From the NCBI RefSeq assembly GCF_025137375.1, contig NZ_CP073720.1, positions 310,001 through 374,000 of the forward strand: 64,000 nt of DNA, in the 5' to 3' direction. The position numbers and the translations under genes are program-made. A model generated the notes under the pieces. The model was not told the origin of the DNA, made no database searches, and saw only the letters and a list, made by a program, of their open reading frames with translations. Of the stretch, positions 45,460 through 52,826 are shown piece by piece. Within the stretch, counting starts at the first letter, position 1. The number at the start of each line of letters is the position of its first letter. The DNA is from Dactylosporangium fulvum (GTDB taxonomy: Bacteria; Actinomycetota; Actinomycetes; Mycobacteriales; Micromonosporaceae).

Positions 45460-45950
45460 CGCAGTACCCCCATCTCGAACTCGTCCAGCAGCTCGGGGGC
45501 GACCACACGCAGCCGCGCGAGCGCATGGCGCGTCTGGCTCTTCACCGTGCCGACCCGGCAGTTGAGTCGGGCGGCGGTCTCGGCCTCGCTGCAGTCCTCG
45601 TAGAAGCGCAGCACCAGCACCGCCCGCTGCTTCGGGGTGAGCCGGGCCAGTGCCTGCCGCATCAACACGGCCAGCTCCGGTTCGCCGCCCGGCGGCCCGG
45701 CCCGCTCCGGCACGTCCGCGGTGAGCGTCTCCACCACGCGGGAGCGCCGGCGCCGCCACCAGCTGACCGACTGGGTGTAGAGCGCGCGGCGGGCGTATGC
45801 GGCCGGGTCGTCGATGCGCTGCCACCGCACGGCCAGCCGGGCGAGCACGGTCTGCACCAGATCCTCGGCGTGCTGCCGGTCGCCGGTCAGCAGATACGCC
45901 GTCCGCAGCAGCGCGTCGAGCTGCCCGCGCACGAAGTCGTCGAACGTCAC
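45456..45950 (-). CDS. SigE-family (ECF-like) RNA polymerase sigma factor
   Basis: A 164-residue sigma-70 protein of the small SigE family (PF04542/PF08281 type). Region 2 is RTAYLLTGDRQHAEDLVQTV and region 4 is LTPKQRAVLVLRFYEDCSEA with the HTH CRVGTVKSQTRHALARLR. The GTG at 45950 (VTFDDFVRGQLDALLRTAY) is preceded by GAGGGAGGGACC and gives the standard N-terminus of this family. It is coupled to the downstream membrane propeller gene. Target promoters are unknown. Confidence 0.9.
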   Translation of the reverse strand: MTFDDFVRGQLDALLRTAYLLTGDRQHAEDLVQTVLARLAVRWQRIDDPAAYARRALYTQSVSWWRRRRSRVVETLTADVPERAGPPGGEPELAVLMRQALARLTPKQRAVLVLRFYEDCSEAETAARLNCRVGTVKSQTRHALARLRVVAPELLDEFEMGVLR

Positions 45951-46009
45951 CCCGGTCCCTCCCTCACCCGCTATGACGCACGGGCGGGCGGCCATGGAGG
46001 GATGTTTCA

Positions 46010-46450
46010 TCAGACCTTGCTGCGTCCCTTGCCGCGTCCCTTGCTGCGTCGCAGCAAGATCCCGCAGACCACGATGCCGGCACCGGTGACGAACAAGGCC
46101 ACGACCGCGGTTGACGAGTACGGGCGCATCCTGTTTCGAGCCACTTGTCGTGGGTCGCCGGCCGAGTACTCAACCTCCATCCAGTCACCTGCTCGAGGAC
46201 ACGACGTGCCGCAGGAGATCCACTGCTGGTGGCGATTCCCGTCCGCGACGTATTCGACCTCGGCCTCACCGGTCCGCCCCGGGCTCACCTTCAGCACGTG
46301 GGCGGTGACAACAACGCCGTCGCCGAAGGTGCCGTTGCGAAACCAGAACGTGCCGAGGACCGATGCCGCAGGCACCATAAAGAGCATCGCCGACATGGCG
46401 ATCGCAGCGACGAGGACCCTGCCCCTGCGGTCGTCGACATCGCCCGCCAC
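46010..46450 (-). CDS. DUF3592-like two-pass membrane protein
   Basis: A 146-residue protein with membrane segments at about 13-33 (VAAIAMSAMLFMVPAASVLG) and 113-132 (TAVVALFVTGAGIVVCGILL). The outer domain holds TAHVLKVSPGRTGEAEVEYV and VEYSAGDPRQVARNR, the beta-strand pattern and final PxxxR of DUF3592. The C-terminus is Lys/Arg/Gly-rich (RRSKGRGKGRSK), encoded by a short degenerate repeat. The start is a GTG at 46450. Function is unknown. Confidence 0.62.
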   Translation of the reverse strand: MAGDVDDRRGRVLVAAIAMSAMLFMVPAASVLGTFWFRNGTFGDGVVVTAHVLKVSPGRTGEAEVEYVADGNRHQQWISCGTSCPRAGDWMEVEYSAGDPRQVARNRMRPYSSTAVVALFVTGAGIVVCGILLRRSKGRGKGRSKV

Positions 46451-46491
46451 GCTTCACTCCCTCGGCTGCAAGCAGAAACTCTCGACTGAGG

Positions 46492-47410
46492 TCACCTACC
46501 GTTCGACGGCGCCTGCTTGTTTGCTGTGCTGGTCTGTGCGGCGGTGAGCAGGCTCAGCGCGGAGGCGCGGGGTGTGGGGTCGGGTAGTGCGAGTGCGGCG
46601 GGGACGCGGATCGGTGGGTCGGGCTGGACGAGGGTGACGGCGGTGGAGTCTGGCGAGACGACGCCGGCGGGGAGCAGGGTCCAGCACCGTCCGGAGGCAA
46701 CGGGTCCGGCAAGGAGGTCTTGGACTCGGGTCAGCGTCGGCGCCCCGCGGGGGGTGAACCCGGCCGCTTGGCAGGCGGCCGTCATCAGGTCGTAGACGCC
46801 GGGGTTAGTCGTAGACGCCGGGGTTATCTGCGCGGGCGGGTCGGGCCAGGGGGAGCTCGGCGAGCGTGGCGAGGTTGCTGGCGGTGCGGGCGTATGCGGC
46901 GGGGACGGCCAGCAGTAGCGGCTCGTCCCAGAGGTGATGAACCCGCACGCCCGGGGTGTCCGGTGGCGCTGCCACGAATGCGGCATCGAGGTCGTTAGCG
47001 GCGAGGGCGGCGAGCTGACCGGTTGTTGAGGCGGAGCTTGTCACCTGGAGCGTGATGCCGGGTTGGGCGGCGCGGACAGCGGCAAGAGCAGCTTCGATAC
47101 GAGGGTTGAACACGACGCTGCTGCCGATGCGCAGTACGCCGGTGTTACCGGCGGCGATGTCGACGGCGGCAGCGGCGGCACGGTCGATGCCGCGTAGCGC
47201 GCGGCGCGCGTGGACAAGGAATGCCTGGCCGTCCGGGGTGAGCCGGGCCCGACGGTGGGACCGGTCGAACAGGGTCAGGCCGAGTTCGCGTTCCAGCCGC
47301 GCGACCTGCTTGCTTACCGCGGGTTGAACGATGTGCAGGGCCTCCGCGGCCCGGCCGAAGTGTTCACACTCGGCGACGGTGACGAAACAGCGCAGCTGTC
47401 GGACCTCCAT
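46492..47410 (-). pseudogene. LysR-family regulator broken by a tandem duplication
   Basis: The 5' part from ATG 47410 is a normal LysR protein: MEVRQLRCFVTVAECEHFGR, AVSKQVARLERELGLTLFDR and an effector domain to about residue 200, ending NPGVYD and a stop at 46805. The 3' part resumes in another frame as NPGVYDLMTAACQAAGFTP and runs to 46492. The repeated NPGVYD comes from a perfect 19-bp tandem duplication that shifts the frame. Removing one copy restores a protein of about 300 residues. The divergent amidohydrolase gene is its likely former target. Confidence 0.85.
46789..46826. repeat. Perfect 19-bp tandem duplication in lysR
   Basis: The unit GTCGTAGACGCCGGGGTTA occurs at 46789-46807 and again at 46808-46826 without mismatch. 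Its length is not a multiple of three, so it alone breaks the lysR frame. Flanking bases do not extend the repeat. Confidence 0.95.
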
Positions 47411-47562
47411 CGCCACTGCCCTCCTCATCTCGATCGATTCCTTTTGGTGATCGTTTCATGGCTGGGTTGGTCGTTGATCGGCCCTGGTGAGACCGGCAGG
47501 CTTTTCCGCGAGCGAGGTCGAGTTCTGTTCAGGTTGTTCGGGATCCCTTGGGGGAGGACGTC

Positions 47563-48852
47563 GTGGCCGCGGCAACAACGATTGTGAACGCGAAGGTATT
47601 CGACGGGACGATGTCGCAGGACTGGACTTCGGTCCGGTTCGCTGACGGGCTGATCACCGAGTGTTCGGCGACCTCGGCCGCCCAAGAAGGCGACGAAGTG
47701 ATCGACGCGGGTGGCGGGACTGTGCTTCCCGGTCTGATCGACGCGCACGTGCACCTCGTTCCCGGCGCCCTCGCGCAATCGCTGACCTTCGGCGTTACCA
47801 CCGTTCTCGACATGTTCAGCAAACCCGATCTGGTGGCCAGGGCCAAGGAGCAGGCCGGCTCCCGTCCGGATGTGGCCGATGTGCGTTCCTCGGGTGTCGG
47901 TGCCACCGCGCCCGGCGGGCACCCGTCGATGATGTACGCCCCGTTCCCGACGTTGACCGCCGCTGGCCAGGCCGAGCAGTTCGTCGCGGAACGGATCGCG
48001 GAGGGCTCGGACTATCTGAAGATCATCTCCGGTATCGGGGGTCTATGGCCGTCGCTGGACTCCGAAACCATCAAGGCACTGGTCACTGCCGCGCACGCCC
48101 GCGGCTTGGTCGTCGTCGCTCACGTGAGCTCGACGGCCGGTGTCGAGGAGGTCGTGTCCGCCGGTGTCGACGTGATGGCCCACGTCCCCGCGGACGCCGA
48201 GCTGGACAAGGCCCTGGTCGAACGCATGGCCGAGGCCGGGATCGTGGTCGGCCCGACGCTGGCCACCATCGAGAACACCCTCGGTGAACCGGGTGGCGCA
48301 GCAGTGGTAGGGGACCCGCGGCTCGCTGAGGCGCTCGGAGACGCCTGGGCACGCCGGTTGACCTCGGGTGCCTCGGGATGGCGTGGCCGGGAAATGCCGC
48401 CCTACTCGCGGGCCGAGGACAACGTGCGGCGACTGGCCGATGCGGGGGTCACGCTGCTGGCGGGCACCGACGCCCCGAACCCGGGGACCGTGTTCGGAGC
48501 AAGCCTGCACCGGGAGCTGGAACTCCTTGTCCGGTGCGGCATCAGCCCGGCACGGGCCCTGGCCGCTGCCACAACCGAACCGGCACGAGTGTTCGGCCTC
48601 ACCGACCGAGGACGTGTCGCGGCCGGGCAACGCGCGGACCTGGTCCTCGTGTCCGGTAACCCGTTGACGGACATCACCGCAACACGCGCGATTGAGCGGA
48701 TATGGCGCGCGGGCACAGCCTGCGATCGACACGCCTTCGTCGCGAGCGCTGCCGAAGCTGAGCAGCTTGACACTTTCGACGTCCAGGTCGCCAAGGTCGT
48801 GGCAGCCGTGCGCGAACGCTGGTCCAACGTCGACCCGCGGAAGGCCCCCTGA
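47563..48852 (+). CDS. Amidohydrolase-family metal-dependent hydrolase
   Basis: A 429-residue protein of the imidazolonepropionase/prolidase-like amidohydrolases. VLPGLIDAHVHLVPG carries the HxH metal site, DYLKIISGIGG the carbamylated-lysine-type position, LVVVAHVSSTAG the next His, and LLAGTDAPNPGTVFG the metal-binding Asp. The C-terminal GRVAAGQRADLVLVSGNPL is typical. It hydrolyses an amide or ring bond; the substrate is unknown. The GTG at 47563 is used because GGGGGAGGA lies 5 bp upstream; an in-frame TTG at 47548 would cover that site. It is divergent from the broken lysR gene. Confidence 0.85.
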   Translation: MAAATTIVNAKVFDGTMSQDWTSVRFADGLITECSATSAAQEGDEVIDAGGGTVLPGLIDAHVHLVPGALAQSLTFGVTTVLDMFSKPDLVARAKEQAGSRPDVADVRSSGVGATAPGGHPSMMYAPFPTLTAAGQAEQFVAERIAEGSDYLKIISGIGGLWPSLDSETIKALVTAAHARGLVVVAHVSSTAGVEEVVSAGVDVMAHVPADAELDKALVERMAEAGIVVGPTLATIENTLGEPGGAAVVGDPRLAEALGDAWARRLTSGASGWRGREMPPYSRAEDNVRRLADAGVTLLAGTDAPNPGTVFGASLHRELELLVRCGISPARALAAATTEPARVFGLTDRGRVAAGQRADLVLVSGNPLTDITATRAIERIWRAGTACDRHAFVASAAEAEQLDTFDVQVAKVVAAVRERWSNVDPRKAP

Positions 48853-48962
48853 ACGCGGCTCCCGTAGCTCATGGACCGCCCAGATGTGGCCGCCGGAGGC
48901 AACGCCTTGGCGTACCCGCCGGCTCCCCCGAGTCCGCGGCCGCACCCACCACTGGATCGCTG

Positions 48963-49071
48963 CCCACCGCCGAAGTACGGGCATGGGCCACGCGCAACTG
49001 GCATCGTCGTTCCCGACCGTGGCCGCCTGCGCCCGGACATCTGGCAAGCCTGGCGCGACCCCCACCCGTAG
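48963..49071 (+). pseudogene. Frameshifted Lsr2-like C-terminal DNA-binding domain
   Basis: One frame reads LPTAEVRAWATRN and, one base later, another frame reads GIVVPDRGRLRPDIWQAW before a stop at 49069-49071. Joined by dropping the T at 48999, they give the Lsr2 C-terminal pattern (EVRAWA-x2-NG-x2-V-x2-RGR-x3-I), including the RGR minor-groove motif. The upstream part is a Ser/Pro/Ala linker without a recognisable dimerisation domain. It is a remnant of a nucleoid silencer-type protein. Confidence 0.55.
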
Positions 49072-49181
49072 CAACAGTCGGGGACCGACGGAAGCTGGCG
49101 CGGTGGAACCGCGACGAGGTGAGGCGTTTGCAGTCTGCTGCTGTTTCAAGGGCTCCAGGTCTGCAAAACTATCGCTGTTGG

Positions 49182-49654
49182 CTAATATTGCAGGCTGTCG
49201 GAAATTTTTGCAGCACCAGCGCTGTCTACCGCTGACGCCGCTGACTGTCGCCCGGCCTGAACGGGACGCCCAGCCCGGGCGGCTTTGCCGGGTGACTTGG
49301 GCAAGCTGACGGAGAAGCAGCCGTGGTCGGCGACCACGAGGGTGCCGAGGTCACGGCCTGGGGCCGGATCACGCCGGCTGCCCTTGTCGCGGTAGTGCCC
49401 GCCGAGGACGCGCGGGTTGGGCACGGTCCGGTGGCCGGGCTTGCAGCGGGAAGAGTTGAACGCGCATGTCTTGGCGAGCGGGCGCAGGCAGTACCCGGGG
49501 CCGGCGCCGCCGAGGTTGAGCAGGAACTGGTGGTACTCCTCGGGTAGGCGCACGCCGTGGGACGCCTCGAACGCCAGCAGGTCTGATTCGGGGAGTGGCA
49601 GGCGGGGACTCGGCGCGGGCTTGGGCCAGCTTTGCGCGCGATCTCGTCCAGCAT
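49182..49654 (-). pseudogene. Decayed SUKH (SMI1/KNR4) family gene
   Basis: An ATG at 49654 (MLDEIARK) leads into a frame that soon loses sense. In another frame the sequence continues LPLPESDLLAFEASHGVRLP, EEYHQFLLNLGGAGPGY, the SUKH signature, then GTLVVADHGCFSVSL, which matches the central strand with its conserved Cys. At least one frameshift and a degenerate tail make it nonfunctional. It sits directly downstream of iclR. No toxin gene accompanies it. Confidence 0.6.
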
Positions 49655-49655
49655 C

Positions 49656-50288
49656 TCAGGTGAGTGCCTTCGCGACTGCTGACGCTGCAGCTTCGACCTG
49701 CGGGGGGACTGTGGACCGGTCCAGTTCGGACAGTGCCACCACGCCGACGCTGGCCTCCAGGCCCTCCACATGAGGTACTGCCGCTGCGACACCGAACGCG
49801 CCGGGCTGCAACTCGCCGGCCGTTGACACTGCAGTGAAGTTGCCGGCACGGCCGGCCAGGATCGCCTTGCCGGCGGCGCCGGACTCCAGCGGGTGGCGGG
49901 AGCCGGTGCGGTACGCGACGTGGAACTGGGTCCAGCTCGGCTCCACCACGGCCAGGGCGTAGGCCTCGCCGCCGTCGGCGATCGTCAGGTGGGCGGTGGC
50001 GCCGACCGTCTCGGCCAGGCGGCGCAACGCCGGCAGGGCGGCGTCCGCGACCAGCGGCTGGGCGCGCCGCGCCAGGTGGAGCACGCCGGCGCCGAGGCGC
50101 AGCCGGCCGGACGGGTCGCGGCGGATCATGCCGTGGTCGCCGAGGGTGGCCACCAGGCGGTACACGACCGCGCGGCCCACGCCCAGGTGGGTCGCGGCCT
50201 CGGTCATGGTCAGGCCGCCGGGGGCGTCGGCCACCAGGTGCAACAGCCGCAGACCGCGGTCCAGGGTCTGCGCGGTCTCGGTCACCAT
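49656..50288 (-). CDS. IclR-family regulator
   Basis: About 210 residues. The N-terminal winged helix (TLDRGLRLLHLVADAPGGLT, LGVGRAVVYRLVATLGDHG) and the effector domain (VGATAHLTIADGGEAYALA, SGAAGKAILAG) are those of IclR. The effector domain is shorter than the usual form (total about 250 residues) but its last helix is complete (STVPPQVEAAASAVAKAL). Starts at 50294, 50288 or 50285 are possible; ATG 50288 is used. Targets are unknown, as the neighbours are decayed. A diverged scrap of its 3' end occurs near 40.5 kb. Confidence 0.85.
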   Translation of the reverse strand: MVTETAQTLDRGLRLLHLVADAPGGLTMTEAATHLGVGRAVVYRLVATLGDHGMIRRDPSGRLRLGAGVLHLARRAQPLVADAALPALRRLAETVGATAHLTIADGGEAYALAVVEPSWTQFHVAYRTGSRHPLESGAAGKAILAGRAGNFTAVSTAGELQPGAFGVAAAVPHVEGLEASVGVVALSELDRSTVPPQVEAAASAVAKALT

Positions 50289-50413
50289 ATGCACAAGATT
50301 ATCGAGATACGCAGCATCAGGCCCCTGGCGTCAGCCGTGGGTTACCGCCCATGTCGCGCCACCAGTGGGTGAACAGGCCCCGGTGATCTGATGTCGATGG
50401 GCAGGTGTGGAGG

Positions 50414-50945
50414 TTAGTCGGGCGGTTGCGCCAGCCGCTCCGGCCGGGTCCGGGTCCAACTGGCCCAGCCACGCTCGCGCATCAGGTCCAGCATCCGCTG
50501 CGCCCGCGGGTCGGACTCGATGGCGAGTGCGTCCAGAAGGTCAAACGCTAGGTCGTGGTGCGCCGCCTCGCCGGGGGTGTATGCCCGCTCGGCCAGGTCG
50601 GCCAGGATGTCGGCGGCTTCCTCCAGACGTGTGGCGTCGTCGTTTTCGAAGAGCTCCGACAGGACCAGGTAGAGCCGAACGAGTTGCGGGTCTTCGAGTT
50701 GCGTGTGTTTCGCGGCCATCGTCTCGCTGATGTGGTCGGGCCAGCGAGCCGCGACCAGGATCCACCCGTCCCGCTCACCCTCCACGATCCGTTCGGACGT
50801 CCCGATCTGTCGCAGCCGGTCGAGATAGGAGGTCACCTCCGGTGGGAGCGCCAGACTGTCCCCGGCAGCGAGCTGCGCGATCTGCTTGCGGCTGGTCTCG
50901 AGCCGGTCGATCTCGTCGCGCAGGCGGCTGTCGATCCTGTGACTC
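50414..50945 (-). pseudogene. 3' part of a MerR-family regulator, cut by the IS200/IS605 element
   Basis: The minus-strand frame enters from the element border with RIDSRLRDEIDRLETSRKQI and continues DSLALPPEVTSYLDRLRQIG, SERIVEGERDGWILVAARWP to a stop at 50414. The coiled coil followed by the LP-x-V-x2-YL and ERD-x-WI patterns matches the C-terminal half of TipA-like MerR proteins. The DNA-binding N-terminus is missing. A shorter product of 140 residues could start at GTG 50836, but it would be a fragment. Confidence 0.7.
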
Positions 50946-50947
50946 CT

Positions 50948-50967
50948 CCGCCCCGTGAACGAGGCGG
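50948..50967. repeat. Right-end hairpin of the IS200/IS605 element
   Basis: CCGCC and GGCGG pair around a 10-nt loop just outside tnpB. A second palindrome, CTGAACGTTCAG (50973-50984), covers the tnpB stop codon. Subterminal hairpins of this kind are what TnpA recognises, and the same region forms the scaffold of the TnpB guide RNA. Confidence 0.6.
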
Positions 50968-50980
50968 CTTCTCTGAACGT

Positions 50981-52168
50981 TCAGGCGTTCAGAAGGGCCA
51001 GCCCGGCCCTGAGTACGTTCGTGGCGCCGACTACGTCGGCGTGCCCGGTGTGACCGCAGGCGACGCACACGAAGTCGGCTTGGGTGACACGGTTCTCCCG
51101 CGCGCAGTGCCCGCAGTATGGGCAGATGCGGGAGGTGTTGGCGGGGTTCACCGCAACAACGACACGTCCGGCGCTTTCAGCCTTGGCGTGCAGCACGTTG
51201 AGGAACACCCCCCAACCCGCGTCGAGAATGCTTCGGTTCAGCCCGGACTTCTGGGCCACGTTCGTGCCCGGCGCCTCGACAGTGCCGGCCGCGGAGCGGG
51301 TCATGTTCGAGATCTTCAGTGCTTCGTGGGCGATTACGTCGTGGTGGCGGACCAGCCACAACGCGGTCTTGTGGGCGTGGTCGATTCGCTGACGTCGGAC
51401 CTTGGCGTGGTGCGCGGCGACCCGCGCTCGGGTCTTACGCCGTCGGTTCGAGCCGCGCTTGCACCGGGCGAGTGCCCGCTGTGCGGTGGCGAGCCGTTCG
51501 GCGTTGCGGCGGCCGGGTCGGGGATTGGGGACCTGGGCGCCGTCCGAGGTGGTCAGGAACGAGGCCACGCCCATGTCGATACCGGCCGCGCTGCCCGTCT
51601 CCGGCAGCAGTTCGGCGGGCACGTCGTCGCAGGACAGCACCACGAACCAGCGGCGGCCCTCCCGCTTGACCGAGATCGTTTTGACGGTGCCTTCCACTTT
51701 GCGGTGCGCGTGCACGCGAATGTGTCCGACGCCTTGCAGGTAAACGCGGACCTGCCCGCCGTCTGGGGTCGAATTCCAGCGGCACCCGTCTCGGTCCTTC
51801 GGCCACTCCACGGTGTCGAACCAGCCCGCACCCTTGAACCGTGGGTATCCCGGCTTCTCGCCGTTCTTGACGCGGCGGAAGAACGCGGCGAAGCCTCTGT
51901 CGAGGCGGCGAAGGGTGGCCTGCTGGGACGAGAACGACCAGCGGCCCTGGTCGGGGTCGGCGTGGCGAATGTCCTTGAGTTGGGCGGACTGGTCGCCGTA
52001 GCGGATCGAGACCCCGGCCCGCCGGTACGCGTCGCGCCGCTCCTGGAGTGCGGCGTTGGAGAGCTGCCGGTGGTCCTCCACGCATGCGCTCAGCGCGGTG
52101 GCCTGCTTGACGGTGGGGCGCAGCAGGAACTTGTACGCACGTCTCACTCGGCACGTTCCTTGCGCCAT
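50981..52168 (-). CDS. tnpB: TnpB RNA-guided nuclease
   Basis: A 395-residue TnpB, ancestor family of Cas12. The N-terminal helix-turn-helix domain begins YKFLLRPTVKQATALSACVE. The RuvC-like catalytic residues are all visible: Asp about 198 (GIDMGVASF), Glu about 282 (IAHEALKISN) and Asp about 378 (GHADVVGATN). The zinc finger has CPYCG and CVACG pairs (about 349, 352, 368, 371). Nothing indicates inactivation. It overlaps the tnpA end by 25 bp. TnpB cuts sites matching the guide RNA copied from the element's right end, which promotes retention of the element. Confidence 0.93.
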   Translation of the reverse strand: MAQGTCRVRRAYKFLLRPTVKQATALSACVEDHRQLSNAALQERRDAYRRAGVSIRYGDQSAQLKDIRHADPDQGRWSFSSQQATLRRLDRGFAAFFRRVKNGEKPGYPRFKGAGWFDTVEWPKDRDGCRWNSTPDGGQVRVYLQGVGHIRVHAHRKVEGTVKTISVKREGRRWFVVLSCDDVPAELLPETGSAAGIDMGVASFLTTSDGAQVPNPRPGRRNAERLATAQRALARCKRGSNRRRKTRARVAAHHAKVRRQRIDHAHKTALWLVRHHDVIAHEALKISNMTRSAAGTVEAPGTNVAQKSGLNRSILDAGWGVFLNVLHAKAESAGRVVVAVNPANTSRICPYCGHCARENRVTQADFVCVACGHTGHADVVGATNVLRAGLALLNA

Positions 52169-52581
52169 GGCCGCTCATACTGGGTGTCGATGTACCGCTG
52201 CACCGTCGCCGCCGAGACGGCGCCCACGGTCGCGGCGAAATACGACCGGGACCACAGCGTCGGCAGCCTGGACCTCAGCGACGCGAACTCGGCACGCAGT
52301 ACCCGCGACGTGTACCCCTTGAGCTGGTTCGCGACATGCGCCGGGGAGTCCTTCGGATGCGCCTTGACGAACAGGTGCACGTGGTCGGGCATCACCTCCA
52401 GGGCGATGACCTGCCAGCCCTGCTCGGCACACTTGGCCCGGATCAGTTCGTCGCAGCGGGCCGCGATTGCGCCGGTCAGCACGGGGCGGCGGTACTTCGG
52501 GCACCACACGATGTGGTATCCGAGGTCGTACGCCGCCCCGGCGGAAACCTGCACGTCACGAGCCACACGGCAAGTATACAC
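52144..52581 (-). CDS. tnpA: TnpA (IS200-type HUH transposase)
   Basis: A 145-residue Y1 transposase. The core YHIVWCPKYRRPVLTG is followed by the HUH motif HVHLF (His about 67 and 69), and the catalytic Tyr is about 130 (QRYIDTQ). Length and order are those of functional members. It cuts and joins single-stranded ends at the element hairpins. The GTG at 52581 is the first start; a later GTG at the codon before ARDVQVS is possible. It precedes and overlaps tnpB. Confidence 0.92.
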   Translation of the reverse strand: MYTCRVARDVQVSAGAAYDLGYHIVWCPKYRRPVLTGAIAARCDELIRAKCAEQGWQVIALEVMPDHVHLFVKAHPKDSPAHVANQLKGYTSRVLRAEFASLRSRLPTLWSRSYFAATVGAVSAATVQRYIDTQYERPWRKERAE

Positions 52582-52669
52582 GCTGCCTGTATCTAACTGC
52601 CGGGGGTGGTTGACGGCAACACGGACGTGTCGCCTATTCCCGCCCCCCTGCGCGGGGAGTCCAATTCAC

Positions 52670-52689
52670 CCGTCGCCTGAAGGCGACGG
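52670..52689. repeat. Left-end hairpin of the IS200/IS605 element
   Basis: CCGTCGCC and GGCGACGG form a perfect 8-bp stem with a TGAA loop, enlarged by GGGGA/TCCCC pairing outside. It lies between tnpA and the drrB-like stub, as expected for the TnpA-binding left end. Confidence 0.65.
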
Positions 52690-52706
52690 TCCCCTTGGAG
52701 ACACTT

Positions 52707-52817
52707 GATGGCGATCGGTGTGATCGCGGTCGTGATGATGGTGTCCAGGCTGCGCGTGATGTGGCGCAGGGATCGTCCCAGCAGGACGGCGGTGTCGCCG
52801 AAGAAATGCGTGGCCAT
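52707..52817 (-). pseudogene. 5' stub of a DrrB-like ABC-2 permease
   Basis: From ATG 52817 the frame reads MATHFFGDTAVLLGRSLRHI and TRSLDTIITTAITPIAI, the standard start of DrrB-type ABC-2 permeases, which normally continue into the first membrane helix. Here it runs into the IS element instead (KCLQGDRRLQ) and stops at 52593. Only about 37 of some 250 codons survive. It lies 9 bp after the ATPase gene, so the transporter has lost its membrane partner here. Confidence 0.8.
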
Positions 52818-52826
52818 CGCTGTTCC

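Larger units (their letters stand above)
50945..52706 (-). mobile_element. IS200/IS605-family element with tnpA and tnpB
   Basis: About 1.76 kb containing an HUH transposase and TnpB, both apparently intact and on the minus strand. End structures are visible: a CCGCC/GGCGG hairpin at 50948-50967 beyond the tnpB stop (right end), and a perfect 8-bp stem CCGTCGCC-TGAA-GGCGACGG at 52670-52689 ahead of tnpA (left end). The borders are estimated from where the flanking merR and drrB-like sequences begin. These elements move as single strands without target duplication, and none is seen. The tnpB 3' end plus right end should encode the TnpB guide RNA. Confidence 0.85.

Noticed and set aside
52593..52706. 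Continuation of the drrB-like frame into the IS element as real protein
   Set aside because: Sequence after PIAI (KCLQGDRRLQ) comes from the element end and does not match the first helix of ABC-2 permeases.
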